Assembly (NCBI RefSeq): GCF_900111745.1
Contig: NZ_FOIJ01000015.1
Coordinates: 160,155 to 224,154, forward strand
Length of the DNA: 64,000 nt
Direction of reading: 5' to 3'
DNA from: Stigmatella erecta
GTDB taxonomy: Bacteria > Myxococcota > Myxococcia > Myxococcales > Myxococcaceae
Made by a program: the position numbers and the translations under genes. How positions within the stretch are numbered: the stretch's first letter is position 1; each line of letters begins with the position of its first letter. This document shows, piece after piece, positions 49,298 to 59,022 of this stretch. A model generated the notes under the pieces. That model was given only the letters and a program-made list of their open reading frames with translations, made no database searches and was not told the origin of the DNA.

Positions 49298-49311
49298 CAT
49301 CTGCACAGATG
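49298..49311. promoter_or_regulatory. Dyad CATCTG-CA-CAGATG upstream of the coiled-coil gene
   Basis: A perfect 6+2+6 inverted repeat centred about 30 bp before the start of the coiled-coil/AT-hook-like gene, within the presumed leader. A candidate operator or small hairpin; weak evidence by itself. Confidence 0.3.
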
Positions 49312-49395
49312 TTCAGCGCCTTTTCAAGGCCCCCGAATCCCAGGCCGAGAAATCGGCCCCGGATGGATCCATTCCCGCGCGCGCCAGCGGCGCCG

Positions 49396-50499
49396 TCAGT
49401 CCACCCGCACCAGCACCACGTCCTTCACGCCCGTGGCCGGATCCACCTCCACCGCGAGGTAGTGCCGCCCCACCCCATCGAAGCGCTCGGGGATGGCGCC
49501 CCCACCGCCCGAGATGAACGCCGGGATGCCCGCGTTCGAGAAAGCGTAATACGAGTGCACGTGGCCATAGAGCGTCAGGTCCACGCCCCCCCGCGCCAGC
49601 TTGCCCACCAGACTGGCCGCTTCGTTGCGGCTGCTGAAGGAGCCGTTGCGCACCCCGATGGGCTCCAGCGGCGCGATGTGCATGCCCACCACGTGCACCG
49701 CGCCGCGCGCCGCCTCCAGCCACGTGTCGAGCTGCTCCTCCACGAGCGGATCCACCGTGCCGTCCGCCGAGTCCACCATCGTGAAGTGCACCCCCTGGAA
49801 GCCGAAGTGGTGGCTGCCCCGCCCCACCAGCGCGTGGTACGCCACGTCCCCCGTGCTGTACGTCTCGTGGTTGCCCAGCGTGGCGAACAGGGGAATGCGC
49901 GACTCGGTGAGCCGCTCCTGGAACTCCTCCAGCTGCTCCCGGGTGCCCCGCTCCGTCAAATCCCCCGCGAAGAAGATGAAGCGCAGCGAGGGGTCCGCGT
50001 TCATGCGCGCGTAGATGTCCCCGACTTTCGGGAGCGCCTCCTGCACGTCCGCCAGCGCCGCGAACCGGAAGGGCTCCGCCGCGCTCCCCCCCGGCGGCGC
50101 CACCGTGAGCCGCGCCGCCACGCCGGGCCGCAGCCGCACCCGCCAGGTCTTCACCGTGGGCACCAGCGTGGGCCCGCCCTCCACCGGCAAGGGCTCGCCC
50201 GTGCCCTCCACCTGCGCCGTCAGCGCCGCGTCCGGCAGGGCGTTGCGCACCACCACCGTCCACCCCTCGGGCGCCTCGGCCGCCGGCACCGCGCGCACGT
50301 GGAACACGGGCGCGTTGCCCCACAGCGTCAGCGCCCCGGACTCCAGGCCCCGCACCGCCGCCAGCCCCTCCTCCACCCGCACGGACAGCCCGCCCGCCTC
50401 GGCGCGGCCGATCTCCAGATCCTTCTGCGCGCGCCCCTCCGCGGGCCGCACGCACCCGGCCAGCAGCCCCACCAGGACTGTCCACCCCAAGCACCTCAC
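49396..50499 (-). CDS. Metallophosphoesterase lipoprotein
   Basis: A 367-residue lipoprotein: GTG 50499 with GGGAGGTGA upstream, signal ending VGLLAGC (Cys16). Residues ~15-140 are beta-rich. The calcineurin-like phosphoesterase domain (~145-350) shows the metal motifs ADVQ (~150, where DxH is usual), GDLTERG (~175), GNHET (~210), GMHIAP (~270) and GHVHSYY (~313). The first motif's missing His is a variant seen in some members. It is probably an envelope phosphodiesterase or phosphatase. It overlaps the upstream gene by GTGA, so the two are co-translated. Confidence 0.88.
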   Translation of the reverse strand: MRCLGWTVLVGLLAGCVRPAEGRAQKDLEIGRAEAGGLSVRVEEGLAAVRGLESGALTLWGNAPVFHVRAVPAAEAPEGWTVVVRNALPDAALTAQVEGTGEPLPVEGGPTLVPTVKTWRVRLRPGVAARLTVAPPGGSAAEPFRFAALADVQEALPKVGDIYARMNADPSLRFIFFAGDLTERGTREQLEEFQERLTESRIPLFATLGNHETYSTGDVAYHALVGRGSHHFGFQGVHFTMVDSADGTVDPLVEEQLDTWLEAARGAVHVVGMHIAPLEPIGVRNGSFSSRNEAASLVGKLARGGVDLTLYGHVHSYYAFSNAGIPAFISGGGGAIPERFDGVGRHYLAVEVDPATGVKDVVLVRVD

Positions 50500-51647
50500 C
50501 GCTCACCTCCCAGCGCATACACCACCGCCACCCGCGCCACGTAGGCCGAGCCCGCCTGCAGCTCCGCGGACACGCCCCACCGCTCGCTCCAGAACAGCCG
50601 GCCCCGCAGGCCGAAGAGGCCCAGCACCCCCACCGCCGCCTTCACGCCCCCGGCGAAGTCGTCCTTGCGGTGGTTGTAATAAAGGAGGGCCTCGCCCCGC
50701 ACCGGCCCGCCCCGCCCCAGGTACACGCCATAGCCGAACGAGAAGAGGAGCTGCTCGTGCAGCGCGTCCTCGGACAGCGGGCCAAAGTAGCTGTAGCCCT
50801 GGTAGGCGAAGCCCGCCCCCACCTCCGCGAACGAGCCCTCCAGCCGCCGGCTCAGCCGCGCCATGTCATACCGCCCGCGCACGCCCACCTCCGCCCCCCC
50901 CATCGCGAAGCCCTCCGGGCCAAAGCGGTGGAACACCGCCCCGCCCTCCACATCCAGCGCCGTGCCGTCCGCGCCCCCCCGCGCCCGCTCGGGCGCCCCC
51001 AGCAGCCGGTATGCCCCGCCCAGCCGCACCCGGGTGTTGCCCTCGCCCGGTGCCAGGTGCAGGGCGCCCTCCAGCCGCACCGCCTCCCACCGCGCCGTGG
51101 CCCCCAGCGACAGGAAGTGCCGGTAGTCGAAGGCCGGGTCGTACACGTGCTGGTAGCCCAGCTCCACCTCCACCGGGGGCAGGGCCCGCGCGGGCGCCCC
51201 TGGCGGGAACGCTGGGGACACCGCCGCGTACAGGTTCGCCGCGGCGGAGAGGGACACGAGGCTCGCCCCCGTCAGGGCCACCGCGTACAGCGGGCCGATG
51301 GTGCGCCGCGAGGCCCCCGTGAGCGCGATGGGCACGCCCCCCACCGCCAGGAGCCCCAGCCCCGCGCCCTGCATGGCGAACAGCCGCTTCGACGTCCCCG
51401 TGTCCCCGGCCACCCACGTCCCCAGCCCATGAAACACGAGCCCTGGCGCCACCGAGAGCGCCGCGGGCAGCGCCTGGAAGGGCGGCCGAGGGGCCTCCGG
51501 CCCGGGCCCCCCTGTCCCACCAGGTGCGGAAGAGGCCACGGGCGGGGCAGGGGGCACGTCCTCCCCAGCCCTGGCCCCCACCGGCCAGGCCAGCAGCGCC
51601 AGCACCACGCGCATCGTGCGGGTCCAGCAGGACAGCGGTTGCGTCAT
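50496..51647 (-). CDS. Outer-membrane-like beta-rich protein
   Basis: A 383-residue exported protein (GAGGTGACC site, signal ending PVGARAGED), beginning with a Pro/Gly-rich linker and then hydrophobic segments near 60-140. From ~160 on it is a run of alternating-residue beta strands (EVELGYQHVY, FLSLGATARWEAV, VRLGGAYRLLG, GGAEVGVRGRYD, FSFGYGVYLG) ending in an aromatic-poor final strand VARVAVVYALGG. This suits an outer-membrane barrel, but the TolA-independent insertion signal (terminal Phe) is absent. No family recognised. Its stop overlaps the metallophosphoesterase start. Confidence 0.65.
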   Translation of the reverse strand: MTQPLSCWTRTMRVVLALLAWPVGARAGEDVPPAPPVASSAPGGTGGPGPEAPRPPFQALPAALSVAPGLVFHGLGTWVAGDTGTSKRLFAMQGAGLGLLAVGGVPIALTGASRRTIGPLYAVALTGASLVSLSAAANLYAAVSPAFPPGAPARALPPVEVELGYQHVYDPAFDYRHFLSLGATARWEAVRLEGALHLAPGEGNTRVRLGGAYRLLGAPERARGGADGTALDVEGGAVFHRFGPEGFAMGGAEVGVRGRYDMARLSRRLEGSFAEVGAGFAYQGYSYFGPLSEDALHEQLLFSFGYGVYLGRGGPVRGEALLYYNHRKDDFAGGVKAAVGVLGLFGLRGRLFWSERWGVSAELQAGSAYVARVAVVYALGGER

Positions 51648-51803
51648 CCGGTCACCTCGGGCCTCCGTCGCGGAGCGGGAAGGTGCCTATGCGCTTTGGC
51701 CTCCTACGTCCACCGGGGCCCGGAAGGGAGGACCGGGAACTTTCGGATTTTCGCACGGACCCAAGGTATGCTTCGCCCAGCTCACCTCTGACCCCACTGC
51801 ATC

Positions 51804-54503
51804 TTGGCGGACCACGGCCCTCTGGAATTCGGCAAATACGTCCTGCTGTCCAAGCTCGCTGCGGGCGGCATGGCGGTCACCTACCGTGCGCGCATGACGG
51901 GCGCCGCGGGGGTGACGAAGCCCTGCGTCATCAAGCAAATCCTCCCCCACTTCGCCGACGATGCGGACTTCGTCGAGATGTTCATCAGCGAGGCGCGGGT
52001 GGCCATGGGGCTGAGCCACGGCAACATCGCCCAGGTTTTCGACTTCGGCGAGGTGGGCGGCCAGTACTTCATCGCCCTGGAGTTCGTGTACGGCCAGCCC
52101 CTCTCCAAGGTGCTGCGCCGCACGGCCAAGTCCGGCCTGGGCTTCCTGCCCATTCCGCTCGCGCTGCACGTGGTCAGCAAGCTGTGCGACGGGCTGGACT
52201 ACGCCCACCGCCACGTGGGCGAGGACGGGGAGGCGCTGGGGCTGGTGCACCGGGACGTGTCCCCGGACAACGTGCTCATCTCGTACGAGGGCGAAGTCAA
52301 GGTCATCGACTTCGGCATCGCCAAGGCCACCAGCATCGTCGAGTCCAAGACGTCGCCGGGCGTGGTGAAGGGCAAGTACCCCTACTTCTCCCCGGAGCAG
52401 GCGCAGGGGCGGCAGGACCTGGACTCGCGCACGGACGTGTACGCCGCGGGCGTGGTGCTCTACGAGGCGGTGTGCGGCCGGCGCCCCTACGAGGGCGAGT
52501 TCGTCACCGTGCTGCCCCGCATCCTCCGCGGCGACTACACCCCGCCCTCCGAGCTGAACCCGGCCGTCTCCCCGGAGCTGGAGGGCATCATCGCCGGCGC
52601 CCTGGCGCTGGACCGGGACGAGCGCTACCCCACCGCCAAGGCGCTCAGCGACGCGCTGGTGGAGCTGCTCTACCGCGACAACCCGCGCTTCACCCCCACG
52701 CTGCTCTCCCAGTTCGTGGCGCACCTGTTCACCGAGGAGCTGTCCGCCGATGGCCGCAAGGTGGAGGTGCCCGCCGCCTTCCGCGAGCAGCTCGCCTCCT
52801 GGCAGAAGGCCGGGGTGGACCCGGCGCTCACGCGCGCGAAGACGCCCTCGGTGGGCAGCGCCCCGCGAGGCCGCTCCAACCCGGGCGCCACCCGCGTGGC
52901 GGGCTCCGGCCCGCGGCAGGTGAGCTCCGGCGCGCGCTCCCCGAACGACAGCGGCCCCCAGCCCGCGAGCAACGGCGCGCGCAAGAGCGACCCGCGGCGC
53001 GCCACCGGCCTGAACGTGCCCACCTCGGGCATCCGCCGCGCGCTCGGCTCCGACCGGCCCGGCCCCTCGATGCCCGAGGACGACGAGGTGACGCCTGCGC
53101 ACAACAGCAGCCACCCCTCGCTCGTGGCCCCGCTGGACGGGGGCACCCAGCCGGCCCTGTCCTCCCCGGGCAAGACGGTCATCCCCGCCACCCGCAGCGC
53201 TGACACCACCCTGGAGGTGGCCCGCGCGCTCAAGGCCCACCAGGAGCAGGAGCTGGCCGAGAAGCGGCAGACGCTGGTGCGGCAGATCAGCCTGGGCATG
53301 CTCGCCCTGGCCGCCGTCATCGGCATCCTCTACGGCCTCTCCTCGTTCCTGACGCGGGACCCCAACGCCGGCCAGCCCCCCATGGCCACCGTCTGGGTCA
53401 CCTCCACGCCCCCCGGGGCCGCGGTGGAGCTCAACGGCCGCATGGTGAAGGGCAAGACGCCGCTGTTCGTCAACGGCTTCGTCATCGACGAGGCGAACAC
53501 CGTGGTGCTCACCCTGCCCGGGCGCCTGCCCTGGACAAAGCGCTTCACGCCCGATGGGCGGGAGAATCCGCCCCTCCACGCGGAGCTCCAGAAGGACCCC
53601 AGCGCCGGGGAGCCCCCCACCGCGCCCGCCGAGGGGACGCCGCCCGTGCCCGAGAAGGCCAGCCCCGCCGACGCGGGCGGGGCCGCCGTGGCGGCGGTGC
53701 CCCCGGAGACTCCACCCGGGGAGGCGCCGGCCTCGCCGCCCGGGGAGGACCCCAACCGGGAGTTCCGGGAGGTCCTCTACCCCACGCGGCTCCTGGTGCT
53801 GCGCACCCAGTACAACGCCCTGCCCCTGCCCGAGTACACGACGGCCAGCGTGGAGCTGAACCCGGGCACCACCTACTCGCTGCACACCGAGGGGGGCGCG
53901 GCGTACACGGAAGGCAGCCCCACCTCCAACACGCTGGCGTACTTCCTGGAGGGGGACCTCCCGGCCGATGACAGCTTCGGCCTGCTGTCGGGCGCCGCCC
54001 GCTCCATCAAGGGCGCCAAGCGCCTCCATGTCTTCGCCCTGGACGAGACGGGCCTGGAGGACAACCGCGGCACCGTGCGCGTGCAGCTCTTCGAGTCCAA
54101 GTGGAAGCCGCCGCGCTACCTGGTCTTCGAGGCGCAGAAGCACGCCCTGCCCCTCAAGCCCGAGCACCAGATGGCGCTGCGCGGGCTCAACCCCAAGTCC
54201 ACCTACCTTTTCACCGTGCGCGACGACTTCGCCGAGCTGCGCTCCGGCGCCAAGGGCCGCGTGCGCCGCGTGCTGTGCCTGGAGCGCGGCGCGGACGCGG
54301 AGAAGTCCCGCCGCACCTACCGCGTGCTGGAGGTGGGCAAGCGCTACCAGCTCGACGGCCTCGAGACGCTGCGCTGCACCTTCCCCGACACCCGGGTGGA
54401 GGACAACGAGGGCGCGCTCGCGGTGGACCTCGTGGACGTGACGAACATGACGCGCCGGGAGCGCGAGGAGTACATCCGCAACGCCCGCCGCACCCAGCGC
54501 TAG
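51804..54503 (+). CDS. Membrane Ser/Thr protein kinase with PEGA domain
   Basis: An 899-residue kinase; translation starts at TTG 51804, without a clear ribosome site. Kinase domain ~8-285: glycine loop LAAGGMAVTYRA, Lys44 in VIKQ, Glu64, HRDVSPDN with Asp151, DFG 169-171 and YFSPEQAQG. A long Ser/Pro-rich disordered stretch follows (~330-470), then one membrane helix (~494-515) and a PEGA domain (~527-595; ATVWVTSTPPGAAVELNGRMVKGKTP). The rest is a beta-rich periplasmic region with two similar halves (for example RYLVFEAQKHALPL and RLLVLRTQYNALPL). It probably senses envelope signals. Confidence 0.9.
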   Translation: MADHGPLEFGKYVLLSKLAAGGMAVTYRARMTGAAGVTKPCVIKQILPHFADDADFVEMFISEARVAMGLSHGNIAQVFDFGEVGGQYFIALEFVYGQPLSKVLRRTAKSGLGFLPIPLALHVVSKLCDGLDYAHRHVGEDGEALGLVHRDVSPDNVLISYEGEVKVIDFGIAKATSIVESKTSPGVVKGKYPYFSPEQAQGRQDLDSRTDVYAAGVVLYEAVCGRRPYEGEFVTVLPRILRGDYTPPSELNPAVSPELEGIIAGALALDRDERYPTAKALSDALVELLYRDNPRFTPTLLSQFVAHLFTEELSADGRKVEVPAAFREQLASWQKAGVDPALTRAKTPSVGSAPRGRSNPGATRVAGSGPRQVSSGARSPNDSGPQPASNGARKSDPRRATGLNVPTSGIRRALGSDRPGPSMPEDDEVTPAHNSSHPSLVAPLDGGTQPALSSPGKTVIPATRSADTTLEVARALKAHQEQELAEKRQTLVRQISLGMLALAAVIGILYGLSSFLTRDPNAGQPPMATVWVTSTPPGAAVELNGRMVKGKTPLFVNGFVIDEANTVVLTLPGRLPWTKRFTPDGRENPPLHAELQKDPSAGEPPTAPAEGTPPVPEKASPADAGGAAVAAVPPETPPGEAPASPPGEDPNREFREVLYPTRLLVLRTQYNALPLPEYTTASVELNPGTTYSLHTEGGAAYTEGSPTSNTLAYFLEGDLPADDSFGLLSGAARSIKGAKRLHVFALDETGLEDNRGTVRVQLFESKWKPPRYLVFEAQKHALPLKPEHQMALRGLNPKSTYLFTVRDDFAELRSGAKGRVRRVLCLERGADAEKSRRTYRVLEVGKRYQLDGLETLRCTFPDTRVEDNEGALAVDLVDVTNMTRREREEYIRNARRTQR

Positions 54504-54661
54504 GCGCCCCGGAGCACCGGGCGGGCAGGCAGGCCCCCGGCGTGTCCCCCGGACACCAGCCTCCCGTCGCGCGGCGATCCTTGAGAAATGTGCGCAAGCG
54601 CTCCCCGCCCGGAACGCGATGCGTACCCTGAGGACATCCACAACTTACCTGGAGTCACTCA

Positions 54662-55219
54662 ATGGTCCCTGTTCTCTCGTCGACCGGTCTCGTGCTGCAC
54701 AACCTCGGCCTCGCGGCGGGCTTCGGCGGTTCGCTCTTCGGGAAGATCGCCCTCAACCCCGCGGTGAAGGTGATTTCCTCCACCGAGGAGCGCGGCCAAG
54801 TGACGAACCTGGCCTGGAACGGCTTCAACATCGTCAACGCGGCCTCCATCGGCACCGCGGCGCTCACCTGGCTCTTCGGCCGCTACAAGCTGTCGGGCAA
54901 GGAGATCGACTCCACCACGCGCGCCCTGGTCATCGCCAAGGACGTGCTGCTGGGCGCCACGGTGGCGCTGGGCGCCGCCAACATCGCCAGCGGCAAGTAC
55001 CTGGCCGCCCAGGCCCCCGAGGGCCGCGTGCCCTCCGAGACGGGCCTGACGCCCACCGAGGAGACGCCGGAGGCCGCCGTCAAGGCCATGAAGGCCATTG
55101 ACGTGATGGGCATCGTGAACCTGGCCTGCATGGCGGGCGTCATCGGCGTCACCGCGATCCTGAACATGCGCGCGGGCGCCTCCGGCAAGTGGTCCGTCCT
55201 CGCTCGCTTCCTGCCGTAA
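54662..55219 (+). CDS. Membrane protein of unknown function
   Basis: A 185-residue inner-membrane protein with four hydrophobic segments (about 5-30, 48-70, 88-108 and 147-165) and a charged loop between the third and fourth (EGRVPSETGLTPTEETPEAAVKAM). The ribosome site is weak; the start is ATG 54662, close behind an ACCTGGAG stretch. No domain recognised and no partner gene adjacent. It is separated by 158 bp from the kinase, so it may have its own promoter. Confidence 0.72.
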   Translation: MVPVLSSTGLVLHNLGLAAGFGGSLFGKIALNPAVKVISSTEERGQVTNLAWNGFNIVNAASIGTAALTWLFGRYKLSGKEIDSTTRALVIAKDVLLGATVALGAANIASGKYLAAQAPEGRVPSETGLTPTEETPEAAVKAMKAIDVMGIVNLACMAGVIGVTAILNMRAGASGKWSVLARFLP

Positions 55220-55315
55220 GGGCTTTCGGGAGCCCCGGCTCCAGCTCAACAAGGACGGGAAAGGCGCGTGGGCGCGGTGCCGAGGGTGGCGCCGGGCCCA
55301 CACGTCTTTGCGGGC

Positions 55316-56281
55316 CTACACGCGCGCGGCGTTGATGCCCGACTCCACCGCCTGCAGCTCGTCCCCGAACGCCACCTCCACGCGCTCGCCCGAGGGCGGA
55401 TCGAACGGCGCGCGCCCCACCTGCTTCGTGCCGAAGCGGGGGAAGAAGGGCGCCAGCACGTAGTTGCGCACGCAGAAGGCGAAGAAGCTGCGCGTGCGCA
55501 GCGCCGGATCAATCGCGGGGGCAATCTTCCCGTGCGCCTCCCACAGGGAGCTCCAGTGCGCCCCCGGCATCTCGTGGTGCGCGGCGTGCAAGGCGTTGTT
55601 GAAGAGCAGGTAGTTGATGGCCCGGCCCACGAAGCTGCGGCTGTGGTTGTGCTCGCTCCACGGGTCGGTGTGCACGTGCTGGATGTAATTGAAGAACATG
55701 ATGGTCCACAGCGCGAACAGGGCGGGCAGCAGGAACGCGAAGCCCCACACCTTGGCGCCCTGCAGGGGCCCGTGCAGCGCGATGGACAGCCCCAGCAGGG
55801 CCAGGTGCACGCCGGCCCACACCGCGTACTGGGTGACGATCTGCCGGAAGAGCGTGGGGTTGTTGGAGCGCGCCTTGCGGATGAAGGCCTTGATGGGGTC
55901 GCTCTGGAAGTAGCTGGAGACGAAGAAGTACGAGAAGGCCACCCAGGGGGTGTGGCGGTTGGTGTAGCGCCAGGTGATGGTGGCGTCCCCCGCCTTGTTC
56001 ACGAACTTGTGGTGGTTCAGGTTGTGCGTGGGAATCCACGCGAACGTCGGGTAGCCGTAGAAGATGGACAGCCACATGCCGAACGCGTTGTTGAGCGCGC
56101 GGTTCTTGAAGGTGGGGCAGTGGTTGTGGTTGTGGGCAATCACTCCCGCAGACAACGCCAGGTAGCACGCCAGCGGGCTCATCCAGGGAATCAGTGCCGG
56201 GTTCGCGTACATCGACAGGGCCACGACGGGCATGGCTGCGCACCACAGCAGTGTCCGGCGATCGGCGGAGTATCGGAGCAT
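55316..56281 (-). CDS. Fatty acid desaturase-family protein
   Basis: A 321-residue integral-membrane di-iron enzyme. The three His clusters are visible: HNHNH (50-54), HNLNHH (86-91) and HAAHH within NALHAAHHEM (~235-245); HNHSR lies between them. Two pairs of hydrophobic segments place the clusters on the cytoplasmic side. It inserts a double bond, or hydroxylates, a fatty acyl or sphingolipid-like chain. The substrate cannot be fixed from the motif set. It is divergent from the cold-shock gene, an interesting neighbour because both could serve adaptation to cold. Confidence 0.9.
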   Translation of the reverse strand: MLRYSADRRTLLWCAAMPVVALSMYANPALIPWMSPLACYLALSAGVIAHNHNHCPTFKNRALNNAFGMWLSIFYGYPTFAWIPTHNLNHHKFVNKAGDATITWRYTNRHTPWVAFSYFFVSSYFQSDPIKAFIRKARSNNPTLFRQIVTQYAVWAGVHLALLGLSIALHGPLQGAKVWGFAFLLPALFALWTIMFFNYIQHVHTDPWSEHNHSRSFVGRAINYLLFNNALHAAHHEMPGAHWSSLWEAHGKIAPAIDPALRTRSFFAFCVRNYVLAPFFPRFGTKQVGRAPFDPPSGERVEVAFGDELQAVESGINAARV

Positions 56282-56492
56282 GGGGCCTGCTGTACCCCAC
56301 CTGGATGTTCACTGGCTACCATCAACCCGGGCCTTGCTGGCTGCTGGACATCCGATTTGACGAGGCCTGGGTCAAAAACCGCTTCCCCCTCTGGATTTTG
56401 GCCCTCAAAGGTGTCAGGAAATTTCCAACCCTCATCGGGTGCGAGGGTCTTCCGGCGCCATTCCCAGCGCACGGACGAACGAGGATGCGGAA

Positions 56493-56696
56493 ATGGCTAC
56501 TGGTGTCGTGAAGTGGTTCAATGATGCGAAGGGCTTCGGCTTCATCACCCAGGATGGCGGGGGCGATGACGTGTTTTGCCACCACACGGCCATCCAGGCC
56601 GATGGCTTCCGCAGCCTCTCCGAGGGGCAGCGGGTGGAGTTCGAGGTGAGCCGCGGCCCCAAGGGCCTGCAGGCGCAGAACGTCCGGCCCATCTGA
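56493..56696 (+). CDS. Cold-shock-domain protein (CspA family)
   Basis: A 67-residue single OB-fold RNA/DNA-binding protein with GAGGA before ATG 56493. RNP1 is [11 protein letters not shown]2 reads DVFCHHTAI instead of the usual VFVHFSAI, an odd but conservative change. The 211-bp leader may contain the long 5' untranslated region typical of these genes, but no conserved element is recognisable. It has a strong terminator and is monocistronic. Confidence 0.95.
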   Translation: MATGVVKWFNDAKGFGFITQDGGGDDVFCHHTAIQADGFRSLSEGQRVEFEVSRGPKGLQAQNVRPI

Positions 56697-56732
56697 ACCG
56701 CCTCACCCCGGGCCCCCGCGGCCTGTGGCTCA

Positions 56733-56765
56733 GGGCCTGTCCTTCGCGCGAAGGACGGGCCCTTT
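56733..56765 (+). terminator. Terminator of the cold-shock gene
   Basis: A hairpin with GGGCC-(T)-GTCCTTC pairing with GAAGGAC-GGGCCC around a GCGC loop, followed by TTTGT, 36 bp after the stop codon. Confidence 0.85.
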
Positions 56766-56905
56766 GTATTCCAAGCTCCCCCCTGCACCTACCTGTCCGA
56801 GAAGATGAGAAAAATGATCCGCCGGGAAGAAACTCGGAAAGCCCGGCGCGGATAATGGGGAGGTCTGGTGTACCTGTGGGTACGCCCCCTGCCCCCAGAG
56901 GCCTC

Positions 56906-57793
56906 ATGGCTGGCATCAATCCGAACCGCCCGACGACGACCCCCACCACCCCCAACACCCAGAAGCCGGCGCAGCCGCCTGCGCAGCCGAAGAACCGGGT
57001 GGAGACCAACGTCGAGGGCAGCGCTCCGATTGCCCAGCGCCAGGTGAGCGGCGGCTACGAGACGGGCTCGGCGTTCGAGGCGAGCACCTCCGGCACGCTG
57101 CCCGGCGGCATCCAGGGCGAGGCCCACGTGTCCGGCCCGAGCTTCTCGGTGGAGGGCAACGCGGACGCCAGCGTCGGCGTCGGCGGCATCGACGTGAACC
57201 TGTCGGTGGACGTGAACGCCACCCTGGCCGAGGGCGGCGCCAGCGCGACGAAGACCTTCGAAGTGGAAGTGGCCGGCGAGAAGCTGGACATCACCGTGGA
57301 CCTGAGCGCCGAGGGCGTGGTGGGTGCCGACGGCAGCCTGAACCTGGACATCCACATCGGCACCGACGGCCAGGTGTCCATCAACGCGGGCGCCGAGGGC
57401 TTCGCGGGCGCGCGCGCCTCGCTGACGGGTGGCGTGAAGGTGGAGCACGAGGGCCGGGAGCTGGCCAGCGGCAGCGTGGAGCTGAGCGCCACGGCGGGCG
57501 TGAGCGGCGATGCGCACGCGGACATCGAGCTGACGAGCGAGGGGCTGTCCTTCGACGTGGGCGCGGAGGCCTCGGCGGGCGTGGGCTTCGGCGTGGACGT
57601 GCAGGGCAACATCAACGCGGGCAACACGGTGCGCTTCGCGGGCGAGGTGCTGGGCGGCCTGGCCGAAGAGGGCGTGGAGTGGGCCGGCGAGCAGCTGGAG
57701 AACGTGGGCGAGTGGGCCGGGGACCGGCTCGAGGACGTGGGCGAGTTCATCGATGACCTCATCCCGGACATCGACCTGAACCCGTTCAACTGA
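56906..57793 (+). CDS. Unknown repetitive beta-rich acidic protein
   Basis: A 295-residue protein from ATG 56906 (AGAGG upstream). Residues 1-45 are Pro/Thr/Gln-rich (MAGINPNRPTTTPTTPN). The core (~60-235) is a series of alternating-residue beta strands rich in Val, Gly, Ala and Asp (VDVNATLAEGGASATKTFEVEV, LDITVDLSAEGVVGADGSLN, GQVSINAGAEGFAGARASLTGG). The end is a charged amphipathic helix with repeats of VGEWAG and VGEFIDDL. No signal peptide and no Cys. Strand periodicity suggests an elongated beta-solenoid or amyloid-like fibre. I do not recognise a family. Confidence 0.7.
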   Translation: MAGINPNRPTTTPTTPNTQKPAQPPAQPKNRVETNVEGSAPIAQRQVSGGYETGSAFEASTSGTLPGGIQGEAHVSGPSFSVEGNADASVGVGGIDVNLSVDVNATLAEGGASATKTFEVEVAGEKLDITVDLSAEGVVGADGSLNLDIHIGTDGQVSINAGAEGFAGARASLTGGVKVEHEGRELASGSVELSATAGVSGDAHADIELTSEGLSFDVGAEASAGVGFGVDVQGNINAGNTVRFAGEVLGGLAEEGVEWAGEQLENVGEWAGDRLEDVGEFIDDLIPDIDLNPFN

Positions 57794-57839
57794 GCCCGGC
57801 TTCCGTCCGGGGCCCTCTTTCTGATTGCATGCGGGGCAC

Positions 57840-59018
57840 ATGGCGATCGAACGCACCGCGAAAGAGGGCTACAAGCTGATGAAGATGGGGCTGCTGCCCG
57901 CGGCAGCCCGTGAATTCCAGGGGGCGCTGGCCAAGGACCCCCGGGACACCGCGGCCTTGCTGGGACTGGCGCGCCTGCACCTGGCGCAGCAGGAGTCCGA
58001 GCAGGCCCGGCCCCTGCTGGAGAAAGTGCTGGCGCTGGAGCCCGCCCACCCCGAGGCGCGGGGCTTCCTGGCCCGGCTGAAGGCCGAGGGCCAGCAGGAC
58101 GAGGCCGCGCTCGACGAGCTGCGCGAGCTGGCGAAGAACCCCGACGCGGGCTTCCTCGAGTTCTACAACCTGGGACACGCGCTGCTGCTGTTGCCCGGCA
58201 AGGAAGCCGAGGCCGCGCAGGCGTTCGTCCAGGCCCTGAAAGTGGCTCCCAAGAACCCGCACGCCACCACGTACCTGGGCGTGGCGGTGTGGAAGCAGGG
58301 CCAGCTGCCCCAGGCGCTCAAGTGCTTCAAGTACGCGGCCACGCTGGCGCCCCGCGAGTCGCTGCCCCTGCAGCTCGCCTCCAAGGTGCTGGTGCAGCTG
58401 GGGCAGGTGGGCAAGGCGCAGCTCGCGCTGCAGAAGGCCCTCCAGCGCGCCCCCCAGAAGCCCGCGCTGCACGAGGACTTCATCAAGCTGTGCATCTTCG
58501 CCAACAAGCCCAAGCTGGCGCTCAAGTCCGTCATCGACTTCCGGCAGCTCGACCCGGCGAACCCCAACGGCCCCTACCTCCAGGGGCTGGTGATGCTCCT
58601 GTCGGGCAACCTGGGCGAGGCGCGCCGCACCTTCCGGGAGGCGGTGGCGCTGGCCCCCAAGGCCTGGGAGCCCAAGCTGGGCCTGGCGCGGGCGCTGCTC
58701 ATCGGCGAGCAGAAGGAAGTGGCCGAGGCGCTCCAGCTCCTGGAGGAGGCCGTGGCGCTGGCGCCCACCGAGCCCGGCCCCTCGAATGAGCTGGCGGTGC
58801 ACTACCTGGCCCGGCCGGAGACCACCGCCAAGGCCAAGGAGCTGCTCGCGCGCGTGCTCGCCGCGCACCCCGAGGAGCCCGGCGCGAACCTCAACATGGG
58901 GCTCGCCCTGGTGAAGACGGACAAGGCCGCCGCCGCGGGGCACGCGCACAAGGCGCTCAAGAGCACCGACCCCGCCGTGCGCGAGCAGGCCGAGCGGCTC
59001 CTGAAGCTCGTGTCCTGA
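57840..59018 (+). CDS. TPR-repeat protein
   Basis: A 392-residue protein beginning at ATG 57840. About ten tetratricopeptide units are visible, with typical small residues and xxxALxxxP spacing (LLPAAAREFQGALAKDP, ARPLLEKVLALEPAHP, ALKCFKYAATLAPRE, LALQKALQRAPQKP, ARRTFREAVALAPKAW, ALQLLEEAVALAPTEP). No signal peptide or membrane helix. Usual TPR proteins scaffold complexes; no partner is evident. It starts 47 bp after the unknown beta-rich gene on the same strand, so the two could be co-transcribed. Confidence 0.88.
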   Translation: MAIERTAKEGYKLMKMGLLPAAAREFQGALAKDPRDTAALLGLARLHLAQQESEQARPLLEKVLALEPAHPEARGFLARLKAEGQQDEAALDELRELAKNPDAGFLEFYNLGHALLLLPGKEAEAAQAFVQALKVAPKNPHATTYLGVAVWKQGQLPQALKCFKYAATLAPRESLPLQLASKVLVQLGQVGKAQLALQKALQRAPQKPALHEDFIKLCIFANKPKLALKSVIDFRQLDPANPNGPYLQGLVMLLSGNLGEARRTFREAVALAPKAWEPKLGLARALLIGEQKEVAEALQLLEEAVALAPTEPGPSNELAVHYLARPETTAKAKELLARVLAAHPEEPGANLNMGLALVKTDKAAAAGHAHKALKSTDPAVREQAERLLKLVS

Positions 59019-59022
59019 GCGC

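Noticed and set aside
51687..54641. 984-codon minus-strand frame opposite the PEGA kinase
   Set aside because: The plus strand carries a full kinase with all motifs; the opposite frame is compositionally biased noise.
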